Part shown: piece by piece, positions 1-13,840 of the stretch
Layout: every line of letters starts with the position of its first letter
Position numbering within the stretch: position 1 is the stretch's first letter
NCBI GenBank assembly: GCA_023213395.1
Contig: CM041465.1
Coordinates: 79,801,741-79,865,740 of the forward strand
DNA length: 64,000 nt
Direction of reading: 5' to 3'
Source: Cycas panzhihuaensis
Taxonomy: Eukaryota > Cycadophyta
Notes under the pieces: model-generated
The model's database searches: none
What the model saw: the letters and a program-made list of their open reading frames with translations, nothing else
What the model was told of the DNA's origin: nothing
Program-made: the position numbers and the translations under genes

Positions 1-162
1 ACTTATTCCCACACAGTGGCGACGACCTCAAGGAGGCCCCGTGATGAGGGGAGTGAGGCAGGGAGCTCACAGAGGCCTAGGAAGAGCCTCAGAGGGATGT
101 GGTCCCAAGGAGAGGGATCATACCGACTAGGAGATGGTGCCCCAAGAGCAGGGCAACAGTAG
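1..162 (+). pseudogene. Tail of antisense PMD-type gene carried by element A (partial)
   Basis: A plus-strand frame, antisense to element A, is open from base 1 to a TAG at 160-162 (53 codons). It begins TYSHTVATTSRR and is rich in R, G and S. It corresponds in position and DNA sequence to the end of the antisense plant-mobile-domain gene of element B (about 54780-54960, minus), where the equivalent residues read TYTHTA before a one-base length difference shifts the frame. The rest of the gene would lie to the left of the window. On its own this stretch could not be identified; the call rests entirely on homology with B. Confidence 0.55.
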
Positions 163-792
163 TGTGGAGTATATGCATTATATTTGATTTTTGATAGGGG
201 AAAGCACGAGCCTCCAGGGGGTCATATATACAGAGTGATATGATTGTACCCCCCTACAAGGACACTGGCTTCCCATATGTATGATATGACATCTGATTTT
301 GATGTATATATATAGATGGGGCAATTGGCGCCCCATTTTGATATGGCGTTGATGTGTATATGTTGTTTGATGGTTGATATGCATGGTTATGTTTTGTTAT
401 GATGTTTGTTTAAGATGCACATATTTCCTTTCATGCACGGCTATATACATGACAGGAGCATACATGACCACCAATAGAGGCAATAGGCATATGTGGGGTT
501 AGGGAATAGAGCGGTACACATGTCCACATGGGAGCATAATGGGATATGCAAAGGAAATACAAGGCGAGGGGGGAGTAATGACATTCCCAAGCATCGTCCT
601 AACTGGGGGCTACCTAAATAGGAGGACAAGGATCTAAGGAAAATGGGAATTAGGGCCCTACGAGATGACCCGAAGAAAAGGGAAGAGGCCATCTTAAGTC
701 GTCATCTCGCCCGTGGCTAGGAGGAAAGGGAACAAACTTAAGATGGTAGTTTAGGCTCATTTCGGAGCATAGCAAAGGGATCGCCGAGAGGA
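163..792 (-). other. Post-integrase noncoding region of element A
   Basis: No coding domain seen. Read on the minus strand, it matches element B from about 54040 to 54800 with many substitutions, e.g. the stretch around GAAATGAGCCTAAACTACC just after integrase. It links the integrase stop to the end of the antisense PMD gene. Short open frames at 178-384 and 441-692 (minus) show no family resemblance and are treated as chance. Confidence 0.7.
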
Positions 793-1872
793 TCATGTAT
801 AAAATTTCTTGAGGAACTTTCCATTGACTACCTTCTCAAATTCTAGACCTTCTAAGGTGGCAATCCTATAAGCGCCGTTATCGAGGCTTTCAAGAACGAC
901 GAAAGGACCAACCCATTTGGACCTAAATTTGGCCAGGCGATCGTAGAGATATTCTAACTTAAGGACGTAGTCCCCATGGCATAAAGGACGGGCACGAAGA
1001 TTCTTGTCATGAGTCCTTTGTAAACGAGCTTTTGAAGTGAGGTTTGCTTGGTAAGCCATCAAGCATCTCTCATCCAGAGCCTCGAGATCTAGGAGAGGAG
1101 CCTGGCAGGTAGACTCCTTATTGATAAGGCCTCTAAGGGAGAATCATAGAGAGGGGATCTCCACTTCCAGTGGGAGTACTACCTTGGTTCCGTAGACTAA
1201 GGAAAATAGTGTCATTCCAGTAGCCATACGAATAGAAGTATGATAGGCCCACATGGCAGAAGGGAGTTGGAGGTGCCAATCTCTTTGAGATTACGCAATG
1301 ATTTTCTTTAGAATGTTAATAAGGGTTTTGTTGAATGATTCAACTTGTCTGTTTGCTTAGGGGTAATAAGGAGATGAGGTCTTATGAGAAATCTTGAATT
1401 TCTCATAAGCTAAATCCACCTCCTTGTTACAAAAGGGGGTCCCATTATCTGTGATCAAGACGTCCGGAGTCCCGAAACAGTAAACGATGTGTTGGTAGAC
1501 GAAGGTGGCTATCATCTTGCCAGGCGTAGTGGATAGAGGAATTGCCTCTGCCCATTTAGTGAAATACTCTGTGGCAGTTAAGATGTACTTATGCTATGCC
1601 GAATAAGGTGGTGATATGGCACCAATGAGGTCTAAACCCCATTGAGAAAAGGGCCATGGAGATACGATAGGGTGAAGGGCCTCGGAAGGCACATGAGAGA
1701 TGTTGGCATGCTCTTGGCACTGTTGACATCTCAAAGCGTAGGCATGGGTGTCCTTAAAAAGGGACATCCAATAATAGCCCATGTGGAGGATCCTTTGGGC
1801 CATGGATTGGCCCCCAAAGTGGCCCCTACAAATGCCATGATGGTATTCGTGGAGTATCTAGTCCACTCCATC
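793..1872 (-). pseudogene. Element A integrase (decayed, DDE residues visible)
   Basis: Would insert the cDNA copy into the genome. From about 1850 downward: an HHCC zinc-binding region (HHGIC, then CQQCQEHANI near 1720), the WPFSQWGLDLIG start of the catalytic core holding the first Asp, VLITDNGTPF (second Asp, near 1450), and QVESFNKTL with the Glu near 1340. The C-terminal segment at 1062-793 reads WVGPFVVLESLDNGAYRI, a typical Tat/gypsy end, and stops at TAA just past 793. One frame runs through the domain, interrupted only by a few TAG/TAA codons. A one-base frameshift near 1866-1872 separates it from the upstream RNase H frame. Nonfunctional. Confidence 0.88.
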
Positions 1873-3500
1873 TAAAGTGACACAGCAAAGAAGGATCCAT
1901 CGAAGGATCTTTTGTACAACACTTTGTCTACAAGGAAGTATTGTCTGGCGGTGGCGTAGATACGTGACCTGACTTTGTTGCTGGCTTCAGGGCAGTATTC
2001 CTGTTGAGTCAGATGCCGCACAATGTCACCATACCACTCGCTATCGGCGAGCGAATGAGAAGAGGTGCCCTGGATGGTCAGGATAGATTCATCAGGGAGA
2101 GAGTCATCAATGGGAATAAGGGATGTGTTGGGAATAGGGGCATCGACTAGCTGCTCTGCCACTATCATTCCCTTCTTTGACTTCCTGTTAATGATTTGAA
2201 GGTTGAACTCTTGAAGTAGGATAGTCCAACGACCTGCCCTCCCTGTTAAGTCCAAACAAGTAAGCAAATATCACAAGGGATCAGATTGAACGATCACCTT
2301 AGTGGTATTACCGAGCAAGTAACGCCGGAACTTCTTAGTCACGTGGACCAAGGAGAGACATCCCTTCTCAGTGGGGGGATAATTAAGTTTAGTAGTCACG
2401 AGGGTACGGCTGATAAAATAGATTACTCTCTCAGTTCCTGAATCGTCCTCCTGTGCGAGCATTAAGCCCAAGGATTCATCGGTTGCCGAGGTATACAAGA
2501 TGAAGGGCCCATCGAAGCGAGGAGGCACCAACGTAGGAGTGGAAGTGAGGGCTTCCTTCAACCCTTCGAAGGCCTGTTGGGTCTTAATCGACTAAACAAA
2601 TAGGGTTCCTTTCTTCAATAGGTTGGTAAGAGGTTTAGCATTTATAGCGAAGTCTGCCAAAAAGTGCCTAAGGAAACTGACCCTGCCTAGAACCGACTTA
2701 ATTTGTCATTAGGTTCTAAGAGGCAACATGTCAAGGATTGCCTTGACTTTGTCTGGATCGATTTGGATTCCTTGCTTTGATACAAGGAAACCTAGGAGTT
2801 TGCCTAAGGTTATAGTAAATACGCATTTAAACGGGTTGAGACTAACATGATACTTGCAACATCGCATGAAGATGGCCTACAAGTCGGAGGGATGATGGGC
2901 TCTAGTACGCGAGAGACCTATCATGTCATCCATGAAGACCTCCATCGTGTTGTTAATGAGGTTGTGAAAAATTAAATGCATAGCCCTCTAGTATGTGGCT
3001 CCTACATTTTTAAGACTGAAGGGCATTACCTTATAGGCAAAGGTACCCCACGGGGTGGTGAAGGCCGTCTTGTGGTGGTCTTCAGGAGATATTTGGATCT
3101 GGTTGTAGCCAGAGAAGCCATCTATCAAGGACATAACTTTGAATCTAGCAGTTCAATCAATGATCTGATCGATAAAGGGGAGTGGGAAGTTATCTTTGGG
3201 ACATGTGTTGTTAATGTTGCGAAAATCAACACATATCTAGATGGTCCCGTTCTTCTTGGCAACGAGGATGATGTTCGATACCTATTTAGGGTAATCAATG
3301 GAAGTGATAAGTTCTGCATCTAAGAGTTTCTCAACCTCCATCTTGATAGTGGCTGAAAGTTTAGGATGGAGGGGACGCTGCTTCTTACGCATAGGGCAGG
3401 CGCCAGGAATATTTGTGAGGTTGTGGGTGACAATGGAGGGGTCAATTCCCTTCATGTAGAGTAGTCCCACACGAAAACATCCTGGAATTCCTAGAACAAA
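1873..3500 (-). pseudogene. Element A reverse transcriptase and RNase H
   Basis: Copies element RNA into DNA. The N-terminal RT segment (3470-3282) has the gypsy pattern with KKQRPLHPKL and EVEKLLDAELI. CVDFRNINNTCPKDNFPLP follows near 3220, then DGFSGYNQI near 3110. The catalytic YxDD box survives as FMDDM near 2930. The RNase H part (2561-2271) begins with FEGLKEALTSTPTL and includes the DESLGLMLAQ and YPPTEKGCLSLV motifs; the end GRAGRWTILLQEF is near 2240. One continuous frame from 3470 to 1873 is broken by about eight stops and no indel. The connection 2200-1873 carries no second RNase H, although that is where Tat elements commonly have one; compare the 3' RNase H of element B. Confidence 0.9.
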
Positions 3501-4330
3501 AAGGAGTATTCCCTTACTTCATCAGAGGTACATTCTGTTCCTACCTTAATGACCTTGCCTAGGGCAAGGACTATGTCCTGAGTTGCCCTCATACACATGG
3601 CATTCCCCTCCTCGAAATAGAGGGGGGCAAGGTCGACAGGAGGAGACGAAATAGAGGATGGGATTGGGTCATCTAATGTAGACCCAATCGCTAGGACCTT
3701 TTAGTGGCTAAGCTTATGGTGACCAGAAGGTAAACTGGGCGTGGAGCCCACTAAGTGCTCCAGCAAGGCCTCGTCGTCTTTGAAGTAATCCACCCCATGG
3801 ATGAATTAACTTCGAATGGATGAGGTGCGGGACGGAATGGGAGCAATAGAATCAGGATGACCTGCAAGCTACCCAACATCCCTAAGGGACTTTAAGGGAG
3901 AGTCGAGGAGAGACCACTCATAAGAGGCAGGAGGGAAACTCTCAATACCATCACTTATGAGAGATGATGGGAGGGAAGAGCCAGGAGTCTGACGGTCAAC
4001 ATATGTAATGACATTTGACACGAAAGAGCGATCGGGCTCTTCGACAAGAGGGGTCCTAGGTTGAGACCTAGAATGAGAAGAATGCCCCCCTTTAGTGTGA
4101 AGGAAGGAAACTGGGTGAGGGAGGTCCTCATCCTCACTATGGGACCCGTCATCGCTAAACATAGCAAGGTACCCATAGCTTCCAACACCGATAGGAACAA
4201 AACGGGTTAGGCTCGAAGAAGAAGATGTGGGATCTTCTTCATGGCTAGAAGGATTAGTAATATCAATGGAGTAAGCTGAGGTGTGAGTAGAAGGGCCTTT
4301 ACTTTCCTTTGTGTGGCCATAACTTGCTTG
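3501..4330 (-). pseudogene. Element A protease-RT linker (acidic/serine-rich)
   Basis: Low-complexity pol segment between protease and RT, rich in S, P, D and E (for example GSHSEDEDLPHP near 4140). It has no recognised catalytic motif. The same linker is recognisable in element B after 53400 (GDSESDSEGYEPPP), where it is the last pol sequence before the deletion. Frames are broken. Probably a spacer processed from the polyprotein. Confidence 0.6.
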
Positions 4331-4850
4331 AGTGGATGGTCTAATTTGTTTTGCAAGCGGTCACTCGTGGGAGACAACTCTCATTTGTCTATTATGGACA
4401 AACTTAAGTTGCCCCCAACGAGTGGAACACACGGCTCCTAATTGGTCAAGCCATGGTCGACCCGGAGGAGGTTGTAATCAACATCCACATCAAGGACAAC
4501 AATGTCAGCAAGGACGGTCTTATCCTCGAGGGTGAGAGGTATCAAGACGGACCCTAAGGGAGTCTTCTCACTACCATCGTAGCCTTGACATCACCATGGA
4601 ACGAGTTCCAAGGTGGAAATGCTGAGCTCTTGCATGACACGCAAGGGCATAACATTAACGGAAGAACCGTTGTCCATGACGGCCCTTCGCAAGGTACAAT
4701 TGAGTGTGTCCATGGTAATGGTGAAAGGGAAGTTCCATTGGCATTCCCTTCCACTGGCTGGGGGAAGATCTTTAGGATCAAAGGAGATGACGGGTTCACG
4801 ACTTTGGGTGGTGCCCAAAGTGTGAACAGGCGCATCATTCAATCCTAAAG
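4331..4850 (-). pseudogene. Element A aspartic protease (retropepsin-like)
   Basis: Would cleave the Gag-Pol polyprotein. The active-site motif reads VMDNGSSVNVMPL near 4670; DNGSS replaces the commoner DSGSS/DTGSS, as is usual in Tat-type proteases. The second characteristic block YNLL (YNLLLGRPWL in element B) follows near 4480 and marks the flap/C-terminal part. The frame is open for 83 codons over the active site. Stops lie downstream. Confidence 0.8.
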
Positions 4851-7406
4851 CTTCCAGGAGGAGCGTTCGTTACTCAGGATAGCTTTTCAAGACATCCATG
4901 ATGGACATCCCAACATCCACGATATGAAGCTCTTCAACTACAGAAAATGGCTTACCCCTCCCTGTGGGTTGGGTAAGGGCTCTCCTAAAGTCGAAGTGAC
5001 TAGGGAAGATAGGAATGTTCTTGGGAAGCAAAGGTATTTCTGTAGGAATGGCTTCCAGAGGAGGATCAAGGTGTGATGTAGACGTGGAGGTGCCAGCTGC
5101 CTCTTTCGTGGTTTGAGACCGAGTTAAGGTATAAAGGGGAGTGGCCTCAAGCATTTGAATTACCTTCTTTCCCTTGTCGCGGCATCAAGAAGGTGAAGGA
5201 ACACGGCAATCAGGGGAATGTGAGGAGGATGCTAAATCTCGTGCAACCTTCCCTCTACCGTGTAAAGGGCGACAATTAGGGGATCTACCCTGGTTTCAGT
5301 TGTTTCTTTACTGAGTATTACGATCATGCTCCCCATGTTTGGGGAACAGATCCTTATGGATAGGTTGATCGAGATTAGGCCTCGAGGCCCATCTAGGAGA
5401 CGAATCACGTTGTGGGGCATCACAAGGGTGTTGCACCCGATAATGCGAGTCATCATGGAAGAACTCCCCGTGGATGGAGCACCACTTCTTCTTGAGTGAA
5501 GGATCGGCTTTCCTTACTTGAGAAGGTTGGGTACTATCCCCTTTGGGGGGAGCGGCTTGAGAAGCCTACAGAATTTGTTTATTAGAAGTTGGTGATGAAG
5601 GGGCTTGGAGTTTAAGCTCCTTCATCGTATGCATGAATGAGCGTATGGCAGAAGTAAGGGGGTCTAAAGTCTTCTCAGTCGGGTGAGAAGTAGACCTGGT
5701 GGGTTGTGAAGGTTTAGTTTCCTTTAGTTGAGGGAGGTGCCTAACAGCGTTGCGAGGGCTTGAGAGGCCTCTTGAGTCTGGATTTGATCTTAATAGCCTC
5801 TAACACTAAGCACTTTGCGATCCCAGAGTTGCACGTAGTTGCCCCCATTTTAAGGACTTCCACATGTACTTCGGGGTAAAGTGCATTAACAAAAAGATCC
5901 CTCTTCAACTCCTCAGGCAACGTGGCCTTAGTAGAGTGAAGAAGGTCATGGAATTATCTCACAAAGTCACGATTCATTTCATCGTGACCTTGTTTGAGCA
6001 AAAGGAGAGATTTTATTCCGCTTTCGAAAGGACGAGCTACATCGAAGTAGTTAATAAATTTGTCTACCAATTGCTGGAATGAAAAGATATAGTGGGCAGG
6101 GAGGCGATAAAACTACTTAAGGGTGTCGCCCTGCAAAGATCGTGGAAATAGCTTTATGAATATGTGGTCGTAAGCCCAGTAATCTATACATGCCATAGAA
6201 AAACTATGCACGTGTTCTATTGGGTCTTGCAAGGAAGTTCCATTAAATTTAGGAACTTCGGAAGGATGAGGCGGCAGATTAGTTCTTAATGCCTCAATAG
6301 ATAGTGGTGTTGACCTGTAGTCTATGAAGGGATGTGCCCTTGCTTGGACTGCAGGATCAATGAAAGATATAGTAGGTAGTGAGCAAGGAACGGATGGGGG
6401 TGGCAAACCCATCCCTCCTTGAGGAAATGCCCCTTGCTGAAAGGGGGCTTGAGGATAAGCACCTTGAAAGGGAGTTGGGTTCCCTTGCGAAGGTGCAACG
6501 AAAGGGGCTATGCTAAATGGCAGGAAAAGAAGGTGTGGAACTGGGTTTTGCCCATATGGGCCACCCGTAGGTAGTGCAATCCCATATGGATGTAGCGGGT
6601 CTACCCCATAAGCTGGGAGGTGGTTCCCTTTACCCTACCCCCAAGGTTGAGAAGTGTAACCTGGGGGTATGTAAAAGGAAGGACCAATAGGTTAGTTTTG
6701 GGAATATGTGGGAGCGTGTCCTACATGACTAGTGACTAAAGAACTAGTAGGATCCATAGGTCTACTAGGGAACACATGCATCACATTAGGGGATGGCGCA
6801 TTAGCCTGACTAGAAAAGGGTATGTTAACCCCCAACTGAGGGAAAGACATACCACGGGAGGGCCCTGAAGAGCTAGGACCCTGGCAAGGAAAGGAAGGTG
6901 TAACATTCACCCCCACAGTAGGTGTAGGAAAGGAGTGGGACGAATGCGCAGGAATGAAAGGGTTACTGGTAGTAGGAGGGGCAAGTGTGGATGAAGAAAG
7001 TGGTAAAGGAGCAGATAAAGAGGATGCTCCACCATGCAAGACATCTTCAAACCACTTAGGATACGATTGAAGGCAAGCCACTCCAAAGCACTTAGTAGTA
7101 GCTTCAGTCACGTCAGCAGGAGGGGTATCCACGTGACCGTAAGAGTTTGATAGGACCTTGAATGACGTGAACCCCTCAGGGCGCTCCTCGTAAGAATCAC
7201 CAAGTGAAGGGTGAATCTCAAGAGAAGATGGGTCTTCTACCACATAGGTAGAAGGATGGATATCGATGGGGTGATGTTGGTCACCCGAGTAATAGATAGG
7301 ATCGTCACCCTCTTGGGTGGATCCTAGAACTCAGAATAGACGCAGGGAACTCATGAGTTCCCAAAGTAAAGGCATGATATACCCAGTCAAAAGGATAGCC
7401 CTCCAT
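4851..7406 (-). pseudogene. Element A gag
   Basis: Capsid/nucleocapsid polyprotein. I choose the ATG at 7406 (MEGYPFDWVYHAF) because element B keeps an aligned ATG (50300, MEGSHLDWTYDAY). Segments in order: an S/P-rich N-terminal part at 7243-6692; the capsid-like segment at 6412-6113 with FNGTSLQDPIEHVHSFSMA, which aligns closely with B at 51490-51610; then a decayed C-terminal part with a zinc-knuckle-like WCSIHG motif near 5490. Frameshifts and stops separate the pieces. The gag of the Tat lineage is not well conserved, so the identification rests on position and on the paired copy in B. Confidence 0.78.
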
Positions 7407-7650
7407 TATAGGATTGGATTCCGACGATGAAAGTAGGTGATATGAAAGGTCTTCTAACAAAGGTGGCAAACCTCGTAAATGACGTGAGAAACATCGCATA
7501 TAATGCCTTTGCCAAAGTTGTTAGAAGAAAACAAAGAAGGTATGAAATGCATGTTGGGGCCTGCCCAATGGAAAGGGAAAATAAGGAAGATCACCGGAAA
7601 GTAATAGTACCAACAGAAAGAGAAGCGAGACTAGCTCCTTTACTGGCAGC

Positions 7651-7668
7651 TCCCTAGTATGGTCGCTA
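7651..7668 (-). promoter_or_regulatory. Primer-binding site of element A (candidate)
   Basis: Minus-strand TAGCGACCATACTAGGGA immediately inside the LTR end. Element B has TAACGACCATACTAGGGA at the same place. Reversing the likely G-to-A changes gives a TGGCGACC start, which fits a tRNA 3' CCA end and the TGGCGAC-type sites of Tat/Ogre elements. The tRNA itself is not assigned with certainty. Confidence 0.6.
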
Positions 7669-7669
7669 G

Positions 7670-10274
7670 CGGAATCGCATCTACGGGTGGTCTTCTAAGC
7701 TTAGAAGGATGTAATGAACTAAGATGTGGTTGGCTATAAATAGGACCTTATCAGCAAGAAGGAACACCACGCAAGGCATTTGTGCGCTAGAGTGCAGATT
7801 TGGGACCCACTGATGGTGCCTAATTACCTTAGGGCGATCTTCGAAAAAGGATGCAAGGTGAGGCCTTGGGTCATCCCAAAAGAAGAGGCCCTCCTACCTC
7901 TTGGATGGCCGGGAAGAGGAAGAGGGACTCTGAGGAGTCACGCCTTCTCACAGAAGGGAGAAAGCAACGTGTGAGAGAATGTGTGTGAAATGCGATGTTC
8001 TACGTGTGGGCTAGATGGGGGGTGAGGAATGTGTGGCTCACATCCAAAACCTATCTACACGCGGTATAAACAACTATAAAAAGGATTCACAAATGCAAGA
8101 ATGAGTTCTTTACCTTTTCGTTTCCTATGTGTTTTTAGCATGCGACATGTGCATAAAAGAAACACTGCAGAAAAGGACAAAAAGGGGACAAGGAATACTT
8201 AGAAAAGTAGTATGGTTGGGATGTTGTGACCTTCTGCTCTTTATGCGCTTACCCACTCAAACTTGCCGTGCGGGTGAGAGGCTAGCCGATGATGGTTGCC
8301 ATGAGTGGACGAGGGGCTACCTTACCTTCCTCAATCATGTGAAAGCAAAGCGACACAAAGAGTAGCAAAAGAAAATGAAAATACTACTAACTAGAGACTA
8401 ACCTGTCAAGAAGTTCGCCTCTTTCGAACTTCCGTTGCCGCAAACCTGCCAAGCACAAAACAAAAGTTTCTCCCTCCCAGAAGAGGGGGCTGCTAAATAT
8501 ACCTAATATATATATATATGAATACAAGAAGCTGGTAATAAATCAAGTTAAAGAAATATTACACTCTACTCCAAAACCTCCAAATAAGATTCAAACCAAA
8601 GCAACACCAAACGGTGACCAAGATGAAGAAGTTATCCTCGGAATAGCCAACTCACCCACAAGTACCTCCGCGTAGCCTCAAAGGGGGGAAAAATAGAGTG
8701 TAATGGCTGTATGGGACAACAAACAAAGGAGGAAATAAACCAGTAAAAAGATGCACAAATAAACCCAAGAGACGAAGTGCTATGGACAACAAATCATCGT
8801 CAGGTTGGGATAAGCTAAGGGTCACGAACCAACCGGGACAGGTTTGGGGGCTTATGTGATGCCCAAAACCTGAGAGTACAGGTCTGAAACCAACATGGCA
8901 AGGGCTACCAATGCTATTTTAAATTGGAAATAAGCTCTCAATATCCTTGGCCTAGCTCCAAGGGAGGCATGAAGTGAAAGAGGAAGGAAGGGAAGGGTAA
9001 AACCCTTGGGGAGAAGGCTAATAAGGGGACTGATCCCGCCTTTCTCCCTTCACCCGTCCTTATGCAGCCCTCTTGCATAGCCACCTTGGAGTGAGCTTAC
9101 GGGAAAATAGAGGAGAAGCACTGTAAAATGAGGAGCAATAGGCAAGCTCTTATGGAATGCAAAGACAGGAGCAAGGAATAACTCAACACTGCTCATAAAA
9201 GAAAGGAGAAAAATAAGAAACTTAAACGACCATTGAAGGAGTACCTTGTAGCAGAAGGGAAGAGCTTAATTCTACTAGAAATCAGGAGGAAAAGCCTGTG
9301 CCAAACAGTCTTTTCAGGCCTAGGCTGAAGAGGAGGTAAACATGGATGCAAATTTGAGATCTTGAAGCTTGCTTTGTTGAGATGCTGTAAGTATTCTTCC
9401 TCCATGATGTAGACATGCAAAAAGGGAGCCTGAAGTTGCTGGAGCAAGGCCTGAGATGCAACATGTATCCTATGGAAGGAGAACCAGAGCCAAAGAGCAG
9501 ATCTTGTGAAAGTTCTAGAGAGAGAGCTGGAATAGAGCAAAAAAAAAAGAATGAAGAGAGAGACAAATGGCTTTCTTTTTGGGTTTTATATTCTCCCTAA
9601 CCCTAAACGAGCATTTAGGGTTACGGAGGGGATGAATATGCGAGGATACCACGTGGTAGTTCCATGAAAAGAGCAGGAATTACCGCGACTGTTTAAAAAA
9701 ATGAAGGTAAACAGTCGCACCATAGCAAACATCGTGATCTTGTGGCAAACTTGGCATCTGCTAAGTTTGTAGATCTGAGCCGAAACTCAAAATTAAGGCA
9801 AAAATAAGGCCTAAAATCAAACAGAGAGGTGTGCAAAGGCTGGGCAGGCTAGAAGCTCATACCCAGGTGGCTGATAAGTGGCCAAAAGAGAAAAATGAGT
9901 CTTTAGGGGGGGTCCTATCACACTTGGAAGGGGATTCAAAGTAATGACAGGAGTGCTAATGCGAGTGGGTCGCGACCAACGGTGGTGTTCGAAGAGTTGT
10001 GGAGGCATTGTGGGCGGCTGAGTGCCATATGGGTTGTATGACTCACTAAAGAGTACCCCATGGTGGGTCGTCATAAGGTGAATAATATGCGACAGGCACA
10101 AGCAACGTGATCAGGTAAGAAAGCAATGTAACCACACAAATGATAGTCAAGCATACATCAAACAATACCCTAAGCTACTTCAACCAAGCAAAAGTGAGGA
10201 TGAAAGAGAGAAATATATACCTGAGCCTACCTGAGTCGACTCGTCCCAAATCCATTCCTGGTAGCCGGGAAACA
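7670..10274 (-). repeat. 5' LTR of element A (about 2.6 kb)
   Basis: Begins TGTTTCCCGGC at 10274 on the minus strand and ends at GATTCCG, against TGTTTCTCGGCC...GATTCCA in element B. Shared blocks include GTCGACTCAGGTA near 10235 and the region around the TATA box. It is about 480 bp shorter than the B LTRs, so A and B are different subfamilies or have gained and lost segments. Open frames inside (for example 9193-9540 minus) are not conserved and look noncoding. Confidence 0.88.
9580..9592 (-). promoter_or_regulatory. TATA box of element A LTR
   Basis: GAATATAAAACCC on the minus strand, preceded by GGGTTAG and followed by a purine-rich stretch. The same arrangement GTTAGGTATAAAACCC occurs in the B 5' LTR near 47682. 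Conservation between subfamilies supports a core promoter. Confidence 0.65.
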
Positions 10275-10347
10275 CCTACTAATGTGCATTAATATTATCT
10301 GTTCTATCTTAATTTTTTATTATTTTATTTATGAATGCACCAATTTT
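10275..10347. other. Flank between element A and first microsatellite
   Basis: Seventy-three bases of AT-rich sequence with no feature recognised; the first five bases would be one copy of the element A target duplication. Confidence 0.5.
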
Positions 10348-11408
<1,061 letters not shown>

Positions 11409-11409
11409 T

Positions 11410-11977
11410 TTCTATTTTTTGGTAAGGTAAAAGAATTAATGTGGGTTTTAACATGGTCCTAAAACCGTATACATCAGTCACTCCTTGAGTACAAAGAAAA
11501 ATAGAGATAGCCATGACAAGCCTATGGCCTAGCTAAGCCAACATGAACACACCCTGCTCTGGCAAGCCCAGTAGCTAGCTTTATTGCCTCTCTTCGACCC
11601 TCTCATCCTCATCTAGCCTCAAAATGTCCTATGAAATATTTTCTCCCCAGCCCATAGACCTTATATGGGTAACCCCCTAATTTGTCAATGTGTTTTCCAC
11701 TTTGTTACCCTCTCTATAGGTATATTTAAGTTGAACAACTTCAACTCCTTTCAAAGTTTTTTACACGTCCCTCATTAAAGCTCTTGTTCTCTAGTCTAGA
11801 TCCATTGTTCCTTTTAGAAGGTTAATCACATTTATCGAGTCCCCTTTAATAATTATCTTATCGTGAGCCTACTCAATAGCTAAATCTATGTCTTTCAACA
11901 TAGCTGCCATCTCTGCCCCATGGTTTGTTTGCTGACTATAGTATTTGGCAAAAGCCCATTTGAGACCCCTTTTAGAA

Positions 11978-11982
<5 letters not shown>
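11410..11982 (-). mobile_element. 5'-truncated LINE with RNase H domain
   Basis: Minus strand. From 11975: KWAFAKYY, then [18 protein letters not shown] and KGDSINVINLLKG, which match the RNase H (RVT_3) fold with the AEM Glu and the GDS Asp. YREGNKVENTLTN*GV near 11680 corresponds to the closing helix (REGNKVADALAN-like). Stops sit inside. The 3' untranslated part ends near 11412 in TTACCTTACC followed by an A-rich tail, a form typical of plant L1 LINEs. The 5' side is cut directly at the second TA array. An RVT_3-bearing host gene fragment is the alternative, but the A-rich 3' end favours a LINE. Confidence 0.75.
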
Positions 11983-13410
<1,428 letters not shown>

Positions 13411-13826
13411 TATTACATAAGTCATCTCGTTATGTTGTATAAAACTCTATTATATGAAGAGCTATTGGGAGGTTAAGAGATAAGGTTAATTATGGAACTT
13501 CGTGTATGAGCCGATAAGCTAGCCAATGGTTTGTAAGGCTACTATGCTATCTAATAGAATGTAACACTGCTTAGCTCACCAATAGAATTGCATGCAAAAG
13601 ACTCTCCTTTGTCTATATAAGTGTCATAGATTTTAAAAGATAGTTAGCTTAATGTTACTTTTATAACGATTGTGTTGTGATACTCTTTATTTTTGGTGAT
13701 GAATTCACAGTCTTATGTTCTTGTAAGATTTTCTAATAATTTGCTTACCTTATTGGTGAAAATAAAGTGGTTTTAATTGTTATTATTTTGCTATCTTAGG
13801 GAGTACCTATGAGAGGATACATCTCA
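13411..13826 (+). repeat. 5' LTR of element C (416 bp)
   Basis: Begins TATTACATAAGTC (family consensus TGTTACATAA, first G to A) and ends ACATCTCA. A TATA-like CTATATAAG lies near 13612 and an ATAAAGTGG near 13760. Followed after two bases by the primer site. Confidence 0.92.
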
Positions 13827-13828
13827 AG

Positions 13829-13840
13829 TGGTATCAAAGT
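13829..13840 (+). promoter_or_regulatory. Primer-binding site of element C
   Basis: TGGTATCAAAGT starts two bases after the LTR end; it matches the plant initiator-Met-tRNA site TGGTATCAGAGC at 10 of 12 positions. Confidence 0.85.

Larger units (their letters stand above)
1..10274 (-). mobile_element. Element A: partial Tat/Ogre-like Ty3/gypsy retrotransposon
   Basis: Minus-strand LTR element reading LTR (10274-7670), primer site, gag, protease, RT, RNase H, integrase, then a post-integrase region that leaves the window at base 1. The domain order RT-RNase H-integrase is that of Ty3/gypsy. The integrase and RT motifs, the long LTR and the primer site resemble the Tat/Ogre branch of plant elements; this lineage call is from recalled family features. 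Gag, protease and leader match element B (46966-61996) in the opposite orientation, so A and B are one family. The 3' LTR, and hence the target duplication partner of 10275-10279 (CCTAC on the plus strand), lies outside the window. The copy is dead: many in-frame stops and at least one frameshift. Confidence 0.9.

Noticed and set aside
2976-3323. Plus-strand open frame of 115 codons
   Set aside because: Antisense shadow of the element A reverse transcriptase, whose RT motifs read clearly on the minus strand.
9193-9566. Overlapping minus-strand open frames in the A LTR
   Set aside because: They lie in the LTR transcribed leader, are not conserved in the B LTR, and show no domain.
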